Origin: Cyanidiococcus yangmingshanensis
Lineage: Eukaryota; Rhodophyta; Bangiophyceae; Cyanidiales; Cyanidiaceae
NCBI GenBank assembly: GCA_013995675.1
Contig: VWRR01000011.1
Location: 248,001-312,000, forward strand
Reading direction: 5' to 3'
DNA: 64,000 bases
Part shown: positions 53,012 through 63,031 of the stretch, one piece after another
Position numbering within the stretch: position 1 is the first letter of the stretch
How the letters are laid out: every line of letters begins with the position of its first letter
Program-made: the position numbers and the translations under genes
The notes under the pieces: model-generated
Told to the model about the DNA's origin: nothing
The model's input: the letters and a program-made list of their open reading frames with translations, nothing else
The model's database searches: none

Positions 53012-54265
53012 CCTATTCTAAAAACTGCAGTTCACCCTCTATAACGAAGCTTTGCAGCAGCAGCACCCGCACTTGCACAAATGACCTATGTACGCACAAA
53101 TCAGACAACATTCAGCTTTATGGAACGATACTCCGCAACTAATGATGGTTGCACCGGGCTCGCGACCAGCATAAATTCTAGAAACTCACACATTGTGGGT
53201 GGCACAATAAAGATCCGAAAAACTCAAGGTCAGTCCATTGGCTCGGACTTGCCAGTATCCAAATGGATTGGATGACGAGCCCTCGGAAGCGGCTGCCTAC
53301 TCTGGATACCGCGTAAATGATATGGTACTTTATTTCCGCACAGAAAAATCAATGATACGATTCCCAGACAATCGTTACGCACAGCGTTGAGCGTTAATAG
53401 GTCTCCGCTCGACTGTGATCGGATCCGGTCTCCGAAGCATTCTCTAGAACGTCTAATGTCCAGACAAATCGTCGCGACTATATCCATTTCTTCGAAACCA
53501 TTTGGGGATCTAAGAATACTCTGCACGCTGATTGCGCAAGCAGCAGCGTCCCCAAATCGTTCGGTCTGATGTTGAAGCCTGAAGGCTGCCCAGCCATGGT
53601 CATGGTCTTCGAGCAGCGAGCAGCGAGCAGCGAGCAGCGAGTTTATTTTCCTGATCAAGCTTGGCATGCGACTTAGCCGAGCTCTACTGTCGTGCCACTG
53701 AGCTTGCAAATTCAGTTCAACACGCTGCAGGTCGAGTCCCATGGTGACCGCCGAAGAGGACTCTCTTCGGACGAGAATCCCTAAAATTGGATGAGTTTGA
53801 GATTTGAAGTTTTTGAGCTTGAGCCCCAGCCGCCCTCTCCCTTTCCAATAAGCGATATAGAAAAGCATTTTTTTGGTTTCGTCAAAGTCAGTTGGCTCAG
53901 TTTCTAGTGCCAAAGCAAGCACGCTTCATAAGTGTCTTATCATCCGCCGATGAAGCACGCAAACAATCCGGTACCCACAGTCCTGCAAGTACCGGCTTTA
54001 CGCATAAGAGTTTGGATCCAATAACCAGTTACAGAAAATCAAACGGTGTTCGTTCTGATCACAGTTCATTCGCACAGGCTTCGCGTGCTGCATCAAGCAG
54101 AATTAATTGTTTCCGGGCTCTCACATATGGACTCGCCACAAATTCAAAGACTCGAAAAATTTCTAGGATTCAAGCGTTTTCGAGCGAGGAAAAAGCAGAT
54201 TCAAGTGAAACACACAATAAGAGCGCGAAAAATATTGCTGTTGGAGACAAGGCCTCTCGATAAAG
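53012..54265. other. Intergenic with doubtful frames
   Basis: About 1.25 kb. A minus-strand frame at 53230-53922 is open for ~230 codons and includes the heptamer microsatellite; plus-strand frames at 53892-54263 and 54046-54369 also run. None is recognised. The long minus frame is the best candidate if a gene exists here. Confidence 0.35.
53611..53641. repeat. Heptamer microsatellite (GAGCAGC)n
   Basis: About 4.5 copies of a GAGCAGC unit in tandem. It is a simple repeat with no sign of a role. Confidence 0.85.
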
Positions 54266-56251
54266 TCAGCAAGGAGCATGTCGACTTGGAACACTACCTC
54301 GAGGGTCGTCTACGGAACCTCTCGGGGTATACCTTCTTTGGAAGAAAATTTCGAGTTCTTTGGCGTTAAGCTGCCGAAATGTCGGGCGGCCGTGAGGGCA
54401 CGTTCGCGGTGCCCGTGTTTCTAACCAAGCATTCACAATCCATTGCATTCTTTCGAGGCTCAAAGGAGTGCCATTCTTCACCGCAGCCTTGCAGGCCAAA
54501 AAGGCAATCTGATCCTCAAGATCAGAAGCAGACTTGAGTGTCTGCAAGAGATATTGAAAGCTTTGCTCCGCCACCCGCTTCACATTGCGAGATTCAAGAT
54601 CCAGGATTCCATTTTCTAGAAACATACGAGGGATACGCTCAACTTTCCACTCCATCGGCCCGAACACGGTCATATGAATTCCCAGAGAATCGCGTATGCC
54701 GTCGACGTCTGTCTCCGCAAAGGGGGCGCGTACGATGATAGGAACCGGGAGTTCGACAGTGTCGCTAGTCAGACGATTTGACTGCGCTGAGAACTTTTCA
54801 TAAAGTACCCGTTCATGCGCAGTGTGCTGTTCGACAATCCAGAGATCGCCAAGTTCAGGATTCGTGGCCAAAATGTAGGTATTTGCAATCTGGGCGACGA
54901 CCTCTAACTTGAGTAATGACGGATGCATGCTTATGTGGGGTAGCCCATCGAATGCGCTGTTCTCTGCTTCCATAGCGTTTCTCGCATATATTCCTGCAAG
55001 CGAATCCGCAGAAGACAACTCTGATAAAGGAATTGAGAAGCAGCGGTCAATGCTTTCTCGTATTCGCTGCAACCACTGGTCCAGATTCTTCAGACGCATC
55101 TCCGTCTTCATTGGACGTATATTCCAATCCACATCTTCACCTGGACATCTCAAATGAACAAAAACGATCGGAAAACGTCCAGATGGTACAGAGCGACGCA
55201 TATGGCTAAGAACAGCACTTTGAAGCTCTGCGTTTTGCACCGCCCTTCCATTCACTGCTACGGTCACGGCATCAGCCCGCACCCGATGATGACCACGGTC
55301 TGGATACGCAAGAACGCAGCACGCATGACGATCCAGAAATGCGCCACATTCCTCGGGCAATATATCGGTAATCTGACTGAACATTCGAATCAGGGCACGC
55401 TTCGCACTCTCCTCCTCGGATTCCTCGTCCAAAAAATGATGGTCGCCGAAGAGTACTAAAACGTTGCGACCACCTTCGCGAACCCTCCACGAAACGGAAG
55501 GATGGCAAAGTGCTGTCGCCTGGACAAACGAAAGCAGCTGTTGTCGTAGTTGGGTTTTGCGTGGCATCGCTGCGAGCCTCATAGCGAATTGTTGGCCTTG
55601 AAATAGACCCCTGACCTGTACGATCGTCCCTGAAGACATTGCCACGGGCTGAACGGGATCAGTCGTCCCATTTCGTGCATTGTAATCAATCATATAGCCA
55701 CACGGGCTACCTTCGCTTGCCGTGCGAATCTGCAGGGACTCACAGAGTTGAGATATTGCCCATAAACCTTGACCTCGAAAACCGAGCGTACGGACTTGAC
55801 CTGTCTCGAGCTCCTCCAGCGAGCGCAGTTTACTCGTGGCATTTTGCAGAATGCAGTTTTCTAGGTCGTGTGGTCTCATGCCGTGCCCGTTATCTCGAAC
55901 CGTTATGTCGCAAACGTCAAAGTTGACCTCGATTTCAATTCGGGTTGCCTCTGCGTCGAGGGAATTTTCCACGAGCTCTCTCACAGCCGCAACTGGAGTG
56001 TCAATCACTTCGCCGCTGGCAATTCGTTGGATAACTTCCTTCGGCAAGACTTCCACTCGCAGTACCAAACGGAGACCCTTATGGAATCGCTTGCGGCGAC
56101 AAAGGAGGGGTTGCTCTGGCCTCACCAAACCGCTTCGTCGAGCTCTCTTTACGACCGAACAAAAGTGTACCGGGAAAGACCGCGTACTAGGCGCTTGCCG
56201 TATGCAACTAGATCCAGTTTTATTCATCTGGTGAACCGGCGAGACAAACAT
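54266..56251 (-). CDS. MUTL: Cyanobacterial-type MutL, plastid-targeted
   Basis: A 661-residue mismatch-repair MutL. The GHKL ATPase part has VIQRIASGEVIDTPVAAVRE, LVENSLDAEATRIEIEV, DITVRDNGHGM and VRTLGFRGQGLWAI. The C-terminal part has VVAQIANTYILATNPE, WIVEQHTAHERVLYE (close to the endonuclease motif DQHA(X)2E(X)4E), ACKAAVKNGTPLS and TCPHGRPT. EQHxAHERVLYE, NGTPL and TCPHGRP are the forms I recall from cyanobacterial MutL, not from eukaryotic MLH1/PMS1. The ATG at 56251 gives MFVSPVHQMNKTG and a ~65-residue basic leader, the red-algal transit form. So this is probably a plastid repair protein of symbiont origin. The frame is intact; the usual GFRGEAL reads GFRGQGL here. Confidence 0.88.
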   Translation of the reverse strand: MFVSPVHQMNKTGSSCIRQAPSTRSFPVHFCSVVKRARRSGLVRPEQPLLCRRKRFHKGLRLVLRVEVLPKEVIQRIASGEVIDTPVAAVRELVENSLDAEATRIEIEVNFDVCDITVRDNGHGMRPHDLENCILQNATSKLRSLEELETGQVRTLGFRGQGLWAISQLCESLQIRTASEGSPCGYMIDYNARNGTTDPVQPVAMSSGTIVQVRGLFQGQQFAMRLAAMPRKTQLRQQLLSFVQATALCHPSVSWRVREGGRNVLVLFGDHHFLDEESEEESAKRALIRMFSQITDILPEECGAFLDRHACCVLAYPDRGHHRVRADAVTVAVNGRAVQNAELQSAVLSHMRRSVPSGRFPIVFVHLRCPGEDVDWNIRPMKTEMRLKNLDQWLQRIRESIDRCFSIPLSELSSADSLAGIYARNAMEAENSAFDGLPHISMHPSLLKLEVVAQIANTYILATNPELGDLWIVEQHTAHERVLYEKFSAQSNRLTSDTVELPVPIIVRAPFAETDVDGIRDSLGIHMTVFGPMEWKVERIPRMFLENGILDLESRNVKRVAEQSFQYLLQTLKSASDLEDQIAFLACKAAVKNGTPLSLERMQWIVNAWLETRAPRTCPHGRPTFRQLNAKELEIFFQRRYTPRGSVDDPRGSVPSRHAPC

Positions 56252-57710
56252 GGCTCTGTAAAGAAACAATCGTTGCACTCGTTCCGCGTGGGGCTGCAAC
56301 TATCGAGTTAAGTTTCGTACGGGTAGCGCTGGACGATGCGCCAGAACGCCCTCGACTGCGGCCTTGTACCTAGGACGACATGCGCGCATACGCGGTGCTG
56401 TTTTCGAAGTGGCACTGACACGTGAGCCTTATGTAAAATTGTATGAATTATCTAGATGCAAGGTTCAAAATTTCAATGAGATATATTCCATTTGTCTCGC
56501 ATCTCAAAAGACTATTCAACCCATTTCCAGCTCTAGCTACTTTGTCAGAGGCTCGGACGGTAGCGCCCTCCGGCTTCGATTCTCGTGCCTTGAAGATAAG
56601 ATTTCGGAATGAATTGCATGCTCTCTGCTGAAAACCTGTTCAGCTGGAAGAGCTGCGAGGATCCAGAAACAAGCTTGATTGTACAATTTGACACATAGTT
56701 ATCTTTTTTTGTGCCGTTACGAAGGCTCAGTAAGCAACAAAATAGGAGCTCCTTGGTGCGGCAGATCTGGGTACAGATATTTCAGCAGCTGAGGTGGCAG
56801 GCATATTAGCGATACTGGGCGACGGAATAGCAGCTGCTCCGGTCACAAACGGGAGTTCTTTGAACTTACGGGCGGATAAATTCAACAGCACCTTTTTCCA
56901 ATATAACATATTATTATCATGTCGAGCGACTTGTTGCATTGCACTTCTCGGAGCCTGCTATGAACGAGCCAACAGAGTTGAGAGTCAGGTTTCAACAAGA
57001 TCCCGAGATTTTTGGTCTGCTGAGTTCAACGCTATCTCCTTTAACTGGAGAAAAGCGTTGAGTGCGTCCAGACTAGCCCACGAGACCTACACATCTGTCT
57101 CGAGTCCACGGACTGGCGAGCCTCTGTGCTGGCAGAAGCGCGCTCGCTTCCGTCTATAGCCGTGCAGAGAGAGCCCTTGTGCAGCCCTATTCGAACGCAG
57201 CACTTTCCGCCGTCACAACGCCAGTGTGTGGGCTTCCCGTGCGCACTGGTCGGCAACTTGCACGGCAGCAAACGCAGCACTTGTCAGCAAAGATCCACGC
57301 ACCCGGCTCAGCGCAGAGAGGCCACACCAATCGCGTTCCGTTGCCAAAAGTCCCGAGTTGCAGGCCAGAGGAGGCAGTCTCTCTCCGTCTCGGCTCACTC
57401 TGTTTGGCGCTCGTGGCGAAAAGCTATCGGCAACGGCGAACAACTCGTTGCTGCGGTGCCGCCAGGTGGGTGAGCTGCGAGACTTGTACGAGAGCCGTGG
57501 CACACAGCTCCCGGGCGCCTCGCCCCAGAGAGAGCGACGAGAAACCTCGAGAGACTCACCGCACAAATGCAAAAACTCTCGAAGCGTCATCGCCAATGAC
57601 TCCAGCCAGGCACAAGATGCATTGGTACCCGCAAAGAATACCCGAACACACGTTCAGTATACCAGTTTAGTCCTATGATCGCATCGAGCACAGGGACGCA
57701 CAACCGCCCC
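56252..57710. other. Intergenic; GC rises from ~57.1 kb
   Basis: About 1.45 kb. Left half is AT-richer with no gene. From about 57.1 kb three frames overlap on both strands, as expected when GC content is high and stops are rare, so I call none. One minus frame (57213-57590, MTLREFLHLCGESLEVSRRS) could be a first exon. Confidence 0.4.
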
Positions 57711-59489
57711 TCAGATGTTGATGTTGAAGGAGACGCCGAGATTGCCCGGCCCCACGCCGCTCGTGAAACCATTCGGGCCCAAGAGTCCGGCCTGCTCATC
57801 GGGCACCATACTGACCTGGACCTGCGTCCGGCCCTGCTGATGCAGAAGCGATAGGTTCACGTTCGTGTCAGGCGGCCGATACGCGACGCCAACATTCCAG
57901 TTCCCCAGCGTGCCTCCATACTGTTGCTGTTGGATCGCCTGCAGCTGCGCCTGCTGCAGCTGCATGTACTGCATCGCCTGGCGCTGCTGTTCCGCCGCTT
58001 GGATTTGCACGTGAATGAGCTGTTTCCGACGAGCGGAAATCTCCGCCATCGTCTGCTGCAGGTCGCTGCGTTCATTCGCGTAGGACCAGTCCGAGCCAGG
58101 ACGAACGCTGTCTTCCGCTTCGCGCTGGAACAAAGCATCCGCCGTGTAGAACGCAAAGTCGCCGGGAATCTCCTCCGATGAAGACGCCGTCTTGAAGTGT
58201 TGCAGCGCATTCTCCCGAATAAGCTGCAACTGCTTCAGGAAAAGAGACTGCAACGAAGCATCCAGGACACTCTCCAGCTCAGCGCGTTTGCGCTCACGCA
58301 CTTCCTGGCCAGCATACGCCTCCGTTGCCGACTCGAAGCCACTCAGGTATTTGTTCAGCAGGTCCTCGGCCCGGCGACCAAAACCGCTGATCTTGTCGCC
58401 CTCCTCCAGCTGGCTGGCAAGCTCACCAAGCTCCTCAGCGCTGTTCCGGAGGATCTCCGAGAAAGCGCCATCGCAGTGGTAGGCCGCCACGAGCGCCTCC
58501 GAGGGGAGCGCCCCGTTCCCGCCAGACGCCAAAGCAAACGCTCCACGGTCAACGCTGGCCATATGCAGCGCCAGCGGCACTGATCCGCGCGACCAACCAG
58601 CCGGCTGGGCGGCAATACCCTCCCATAAGCGTCGGCTGAACGCCGCAAAACCATCCGCAGGCAGGCCCTTGCTGAACTCGGACGAAAGCAAGCCGCCGGC
58701 GTCAAGCATCTCGTGGCGCAGGCGCTGCACTGCCGTATCGTATGCTGAGCTCGAGGCTCGCGGAGTCGGCAGCAACACAACGCGGAGCTCCAGGGCAGCC
58801 CGAAGCGTCTCCACGCTGCGCGACGATGTAGCTGCCGCCCCAGAGGATGAGGTCGAGCTAGATCCGCTACCGCCCGTCTCCTGTTGCCAGTACTCCTCGG
58901 CGTCCAGCCAGAGCGCGTCCGTCACAGCAGCGGTGCTATCGAGCGCATCTCCATCCGCATCGCGCACCACAAACACCACACAGGTGCGCAGGAGGGGTCC
59001 CTCGGCCTGGGACAGTTCCCGAACCATTGTGCGCAGACACCATTGCGGGTCCGAGTCATAGCGCCCAAGGTCGTGGTACCAGACGTTGCAGAGCACAACA
59101 TCCGACACACTGCATATATAGCGCAGGCAACGCTCTTGGAGCTGCTGGCCAGACGCGCCGCCATCGCCACCATCCACCTCTAGCACGAGAATCGTCTCCT
59201 GGTTCGCGGCCAGAGATGCAGAAATACCGCGCGTGGACCAGCGACGGCGATCCGTCGCGCGTACGCGAGACACCGAGAAATGTGTTCCAAACAGCTCGTT
59301 CAGAAGGGTCGACTTGCCCGAGAGTGGGCTCCCGGCACAGCCAATGACGCGGTAGCATTCAGCGCCCACATCGAGCTCGCTCGGAAACCAGGGCGTGCGC
59401 TCTAGCATCCGGCCCTCCTGGTTGACAATAGGCAGAACATCTGCTGAGGCGCCCGCAGACCCAGTCGGTGCCGCGGTTTCCTCGCTCAT
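57711..59489 (-). CDS. Sey1/RHD3-like dynamin-type GTPase without visible membrane hairpin
   Basis: A 592-residue protein resembling the Sey1/RHD3/atlastin class, which fuses ER tubules. Matching parts: P-loop GSPLSGKSTLLNELFGTHFS (about residues 53-72), RWSTRGI (switch I Thr), ILVLEVDGGDG, SDVVLCNVWYHDLGRYD, VVFVVRDADG (the RD base-recognition motif) and KGLPADGFAAFSRRLWEGI, which corresponds to the conserved VPADGF block of plant RHD3. A helical region follows. The C-terminal ~120 residues are Gln/Gly-rich (YMQLQQAQLQAIQQQQYGG) and no pair of membrane segments is seen, unlike Sey1 (~800 residues). It could be a soluble relative or a truncated form. Codon use is strongly GC-ending. Confidence 0.7.
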   Translation of the reverse strand: MSEETAAPTGSAGASADVLPIVNQEGRMLERTPWFPSELDVGAECYRVIGCAGSPLSGKSTLLNELFGTHFSVSRVRATDRRRWSTRGISASLAANQETILVLEVDGGDGGASGQQLQERCLRYICSVSDVVLCNVWYHDLGRYDSDPQWCLRTMVRELSQAEGPLLRTCVVFVVRDADGDALDSTAAVTDALWLDAEEYWQQETGGSGSSSTSSSGAAATSSRSVETLRAALELRVVLLPTPRASSSAYDTAVQRLRHEMLDAGGLLSSEFSKGLPADGFAAFSRRLWEGIAAQPAGWSRGSVPLALHMASVDRGAFALASGGNGALPSEALVAAYHCDGAFSEILRNSAEELGELASQLEEGDKISGFGRRAEDLLNKYLSGFESATEAYAGQEVRERKRAELESVLDASLQSLFLKQLQLIRENALQHFKTASSSEEIPGDFAFYTADALFQREAEDSVRPGSDWSYANERSDLQQTMAEISARRKQLIHVQIQAAEQQRQAMQYMQLQQAQLQAIQQQQYGGTLGNWNVGVAYRPPDTNVNLSLLHQQGRTQVQVSMVPDEQAGLLGPNGFTSGVGPGNLGVSFNINI

Positions 59490-60129
59490 GGATCGAGGTC
59501 AAGGGGCCCTCCAGAGGCAGTGGCAAACAAACACTGAACGACGCCTGTCGCGAAAGCAGGTGTGACCGTCACACCCGGCAGGGACGCTGCTACGCTGTCA
59601 CCGAAAACCAACCAGAAATGTTCTTCGAGCTCAATCAGGCTCAAACGACAAGTCGAGACGAGTCGCTATGTGCAAGTGTTGCGTCAACTAGCCTTTGCGG
59701 AAGCAGAAGCAGTTCAGTAGTAGCAGATGCAATTCAGATGCCTTCCCAGATGCGCCTTGATCGCAGCTCTCTCGCGAACTAGTCCTTGTTGAGCGCTTAC
59801 GCGTCTACTGTTTTCGAGTCTGCCAGCAGACAAACACCCAACCTTTACCTGTCGTAAAGGAATATCGAGCAATCCTGACAGAGACCGGAGAGACAACCCC
59901 CCGCTGTTCGTCTCCTCGGAGCGTCCACAACAACACTCGCACCCAACTACGCGTTGAAACGTTAACGTGTTGAAACGCTGAAACAACCACAAAAACGTCG
60001 CTCAGAGAGTCCTAGTCACTACTATACCCTTCGACACTTCCCAGTATGGAAAAGCACACACACCGAAAAGACAACGTCAAACGAGGACTCGATCCCGCAG
60101 CGTGCAGGGACACTCACGAGTACAAAAGC
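59490..60129. other. Intergenic, nothing recognised
   Basis: About 640 bases upstream of the Sey1-like gene. Short frames only. Confidence 0.45.
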
Positions 60130-60378
60130 TCAAGCGCTCTGGCTCGATAGGACGACGGCGGGCGCCGAAGGCGTTCCACGCGGCCGCCCAGCGCTCACTC
60201 GAATGCGCCTCTGCTGACGAGCCATGCGCGCCGCGTCGACGCGCGCGTCCCCCAGAAACCAATGGCGCTGGCGACGCAAACGACGATCGAAATGGCCCCG
60301 CCAATACACGGAGAGGATCGAGATAACGGCGATCACAGCCATGGTGGCCATAGCACCTGTCATCACTGTTATGATCAT
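60130..60378 (-). CDS. Hypothetical single-pass membrane protein
   Basis: An 82-residue frame from ATG 60378 with one strong membrane segment (TGAMATMAVIAVISILSVYW, residues ~7-26) followed by a very basic tail (RRLRRQRHWFLGD, then Arg/Pro-rich). It lies between the Sey1-like gene and the SNARE gene. No family recognised. High GC keeps other frames open as well, so it is tentative. Confidence 0.35.
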   Translation of the reverse strand: MIITVMTGAMATMAVIAVISILSVYWRGHFDRRLRRQRHWFLGDARVDAARMARQQRRIRVSAGRPRGTPSAPAVVLSSQSA

Positions 60379-60643
60379 TTCTATCGGTCGTGGGCATCGG
60401 TACGCTCAACGTCATCTATGGCTGCGTTCGATCGACGCTGCAGGGCCCATTCCGTGCATCTGTCTGCTCTGGACTCGCTCAGCCCCGAGGCAGGCGCATA
60501 CATGCGTATAATGAGCGTCGGTGATGCTGGCGATGATGCTGGTGCGTTCTGAAATATCAGACACACTCCGATTCGAGGCGCTGTGCGCAGGATAATACCG
60601 GGGTGAGCGTTTTCGCGCTGGGCGATGCACCTCGTAGCGACCC

Positions 60644-60775
60644 GAATGGATGGCCGAATAGCTGGCCGAATAGCTGGCCGAATAGCTGGCCGAATAGCTG
60701 GCCGAATAGCTGGCCGAATAGCTGGCTGAATAGCTAGCTGAATGGCTGATCGAATGGATGGCCGAATGGATGGCC
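60644..60775. repeat. 12-base tandem repeat, 11 units
   Basis: Eleven tandem units of a 12-mer, consensus GAATAGCTGGCC, five of them identical and the outer ones drifted (GAATGGATGGCC, GAATGGCTGATC). On the minus strand it would read as a Ser-Ala-Ser-Tyr repeat, but that frame is antisense to the start of the SNARE gene region and lacks support. It lies 280 bases upstream of the SNARE ATG. Confidence 0.95.
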
Positions 60776-60872
60776 GTTCTGGGCGACGCCGCTGCGCCAG
60801 TCGCTGATTGACGCGTTCGCATCTGCGTCTGTGGAGCGACCGCATTTGAGCAGGATCTTGACGAGGCGCTCT

Positions 60873-61016
60873 GTACAACGGTGTTCGAGTTTGAGTTCGA
60901 GTTCAAGGGAACACCCGACGAGCGCACTTGATTCGGTGAAACTGCTGTTGTGCTGCAGGGTGACCTAACGAAACGCGTTGTACAACGGTGTTCGAGTTCG
61001 AGTTCAAGGAAACACC
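60873..61016. repeat. Imperfect direct repeat upstream of SNARE gene
   Basis: A ~40-base stretch beginning GTACAACGGTGTTCGAG at 60873-60915 recurs at 60980-61016 with one 6-base length difference and one substitution. Both copies lie just before the SNARE ATG and contain short GAGTTC iterations. Could be promoter repeats or slippage products. Confidence 0.8.
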
Positions 61017-61054
61017 TGAGACCCTGCAGTTTGGAAGGCCGGCTTCCTCGTGGA

Positions 61055-62365
61055 ATGGAACCATCTACCTCGCGGTCGGAGGTTGTGGCACTGCCTACCA
61101 CGGGTCGAGCCGCACGGGACCGTGACGCGCTCTTCGGCGCTGATGTGGGCTCCCTCTCGTCGTCCCCATCGTCTGCCTCCCGTCTGCCTCCGAAAGTGGA
61201 CAAGCGTCACCGGCGAGGCAGTCGCTCGCTCACACAAAAGGATAGTGGCGACACGGCAGACGCTCCACCAGCTCGGTCGTCGGGGAGCGCTACGAGTGCC
61301 CCAACGGACGCCCCGCGACGCACGACGAGTGCGAGAAACGGAATATACGAGCCACGCGAAGCAGCGCCCCTCCATGACCGAGGAGCGCGCAAAGAGCGAG
61401 CGGTGGCGCCCCCGACAGCCGAACAGTTTGGGAGCGCTCTGGAGACCCCGTTGAGCCGGGAGGATGAGGTTGCACAACTTCGCCGCCAGGCAACCGATGC
61501 AGCGTTGTGCGGTCGTCAGTCTTCGAGACGGGCACTCCAGCTGGCGCGAGAGGCCCGAGCGATTGGCGTGGACGTGACGATGAAGCTCGGCGAGCAGGAT
61601 GAACAGCTTGACCGCGTACAAAACGACATGGATGAGATTCACGGTCACCTGACGCATAGCGATGAGATTATTCATGATATGCAGAGTTTCTGGAAGAAGC
61701 TGTGGCCATGGGCCCGCGACCGCAACCGCCGCAAGGAGCGATACGAGCCGTCGCTGGACGCGGACTCGGTTGCTGCTGCTGCAACCCAAAAGGAGATTGA
61801 GACCCTGCAGCGCCAGCGCGAGGACGGCACGCTGAACCGGCGCGATCGTGCGGCTACGCGTGACGTGAGTGAGCCAGACCGGGCCGTATCAGGTGGTGCG
61901 GCTTCGCCAGCGACTGTGCCAGCGCACGCTCTCCTCCGAGATGCAGTTGAGACTGACGAGAAACCATCCGGGGATCGCCGTCGGGGAGTGTTCTCGGCGC
62001 TGAGTCGGGTGACTCGACGCGTTCGCGGTCTTGATGATGCAGAGGATCGTCGAGTGTGCGAGCGAACGGCCCTACTGTCGAGTGGTGCTGCCTCGACATC
62101 TGCCGCGGATGCTTCATTGGGCGCGGAGAGCGACGCCATGTCAACGGCGCAAGCGACGGAACAGCCGTGGGATGAGCATGTTCGTGCTCAGGATCGGGAT
62201 CTTGATGACCTGAGTGTTGTTGTGTCGGATCTGCGGACGCTTGCGGTTGGTATTGGGGAGCAAGTTCGACAGCAGAGCGTCAAGATTGATGTGATCACGA
62301 AGGACGTAGATTATGGTCGAGAACGGATCCACGAGAACAACCGTCGTATTCGACGGATGCTTTGA
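61055..62365 (+). CDS. Qbc-SNARE (SNAP-25/SNAP33-like)
   Basis: A 436-residue SNARE with two SNARE helices. The first (about residues 145-210), Qb-like, includes REARAIGVDVTMKLGEQDEQ and LDRVQNDMDEIHGHL. The second, at the extreme C-terminus (about 370-436), Qc-like, includes HVRAQDRDLDDLSVVVSDL, GIGEQVRQQSVKIDVITKDV and ENNRRI. Two Q-helices in one chain without a terminal membrane anchor define the SNAP-25 group, which pairs with Qa and R SNAREs in membrane fusion. The central Gln of each helix sits in GEQDEQ and GEQVRQQ. The N-terminal ~140 residues are Ser/Arg-rich and disordered. The ATG at 61055 is the first in frame. GC-rich codons. Confidence 0.85.
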   Translation: MEPSTSRSEVVALPTTGRAARDRDALFGADVGSLSSSPSSASRLPPKVDKRHRRGSRSLTQKDSGDTADAPPARSSGSATSAPTDAPRRTTSARNGIYEPREAAPLHDRGARKERAVAPPTAEQFGSALETPLSREDEVAQLRRQATDAALCGRQSSRRALQLAREARAIGVDVTMKLGEQDEQLDRVQNDMDEIHGHLTHSDEIIHDMQSFWKKLWPWARDRNRRKERYEPSLDADSVAAAATQKEIETLQRQREDGTLNRRDRAATRDVSEPDRAVSGGAASPATVPAHALLRDAVETDEKPSGDRRRGVFSALSRVTRRVRGLDDAEDRRVCERTALLSSGAASTSAADASLGAESDAMSTAQATEQPWDEHVRAQDRDLDDLSVVVSDLRTLAVGIGEQVRQQSVKIDVITKDVDYGRERIHENNRRIRRML

Positions 62366-63031
62366 GTATTTTTGGAGACGCGTTTTGGGGCTAGGATGTG
62401 CACATTCTGGGCTGTGTGGGCTGTTTGAAACTGCGGTTTTGGTCTGAGATGGGGTTGCGGCTAGAGGACGGAGATTGCTGCCTCTGTGGCTGGTGTCTCG
62501 AGCGACTCTTGGTGACAAACACGGAATCTGCTTCACGACCTAGTGCAAACTCGCCTCTCGGTAAAATTCCGTGATCGAAGTACAATATGTAAAGAGGAAT
62601 CTCTAAAGTGATGAGCAGTGCACAAGTTTCAATCCTTGCCACAATCCGCCAACTTTATCAACTTTTCAGTTCGACTCATTCTCCCTAGCTGCGGCATTGC
62701 CATTGCGTATGAACATACATTCGAAATCTCTACGAATGGAATCGCCACAGCAACAGTTGTGGATAAACACAGGTCAACGATCCGAATTGGAGCGTCACTG
62801 TCTGGATTGCATCCACGAAGCACTGATCGACTCGTTGAAAAGCACGTGCGTAAGGCAATTATCTCGATCGTCCGTGTTCTATTCCGTACTGGTTACGAAC
62901 ACTCTACCTGAATAGATATTGAATCCTCGCTTTTTCTAGAATCGAAATTCTTTCTTCGGTTCTTCACAGCTGCGTTCGGCGAGCTTTGGTTTTATCAAGC
63001 AGAGTGGGAGTGTCTTCAAAAAGTCATAACC
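62366..63031. other. Intergenic, GC drops back
   Basis: About 665 bases between the SNARE stop and the D27-type start. Composition returns to that of the rest of the window near 62.5 kb. Short frames only. Confidence 0.5.

Noticed and set aside
57179-57678. Three long overlapping frames on both strands
   Set aside because: High GC lowers stop frequency; none shows a domain or a convincing start.
60412-61203. Minus-strand 263-codon frame with Ser-Ala-Ser-Tyr repeats
   Set aside because: It is antisense to the SNARE gene region and kept open by the 12-base tandem repeat and high GC; no domain is present.
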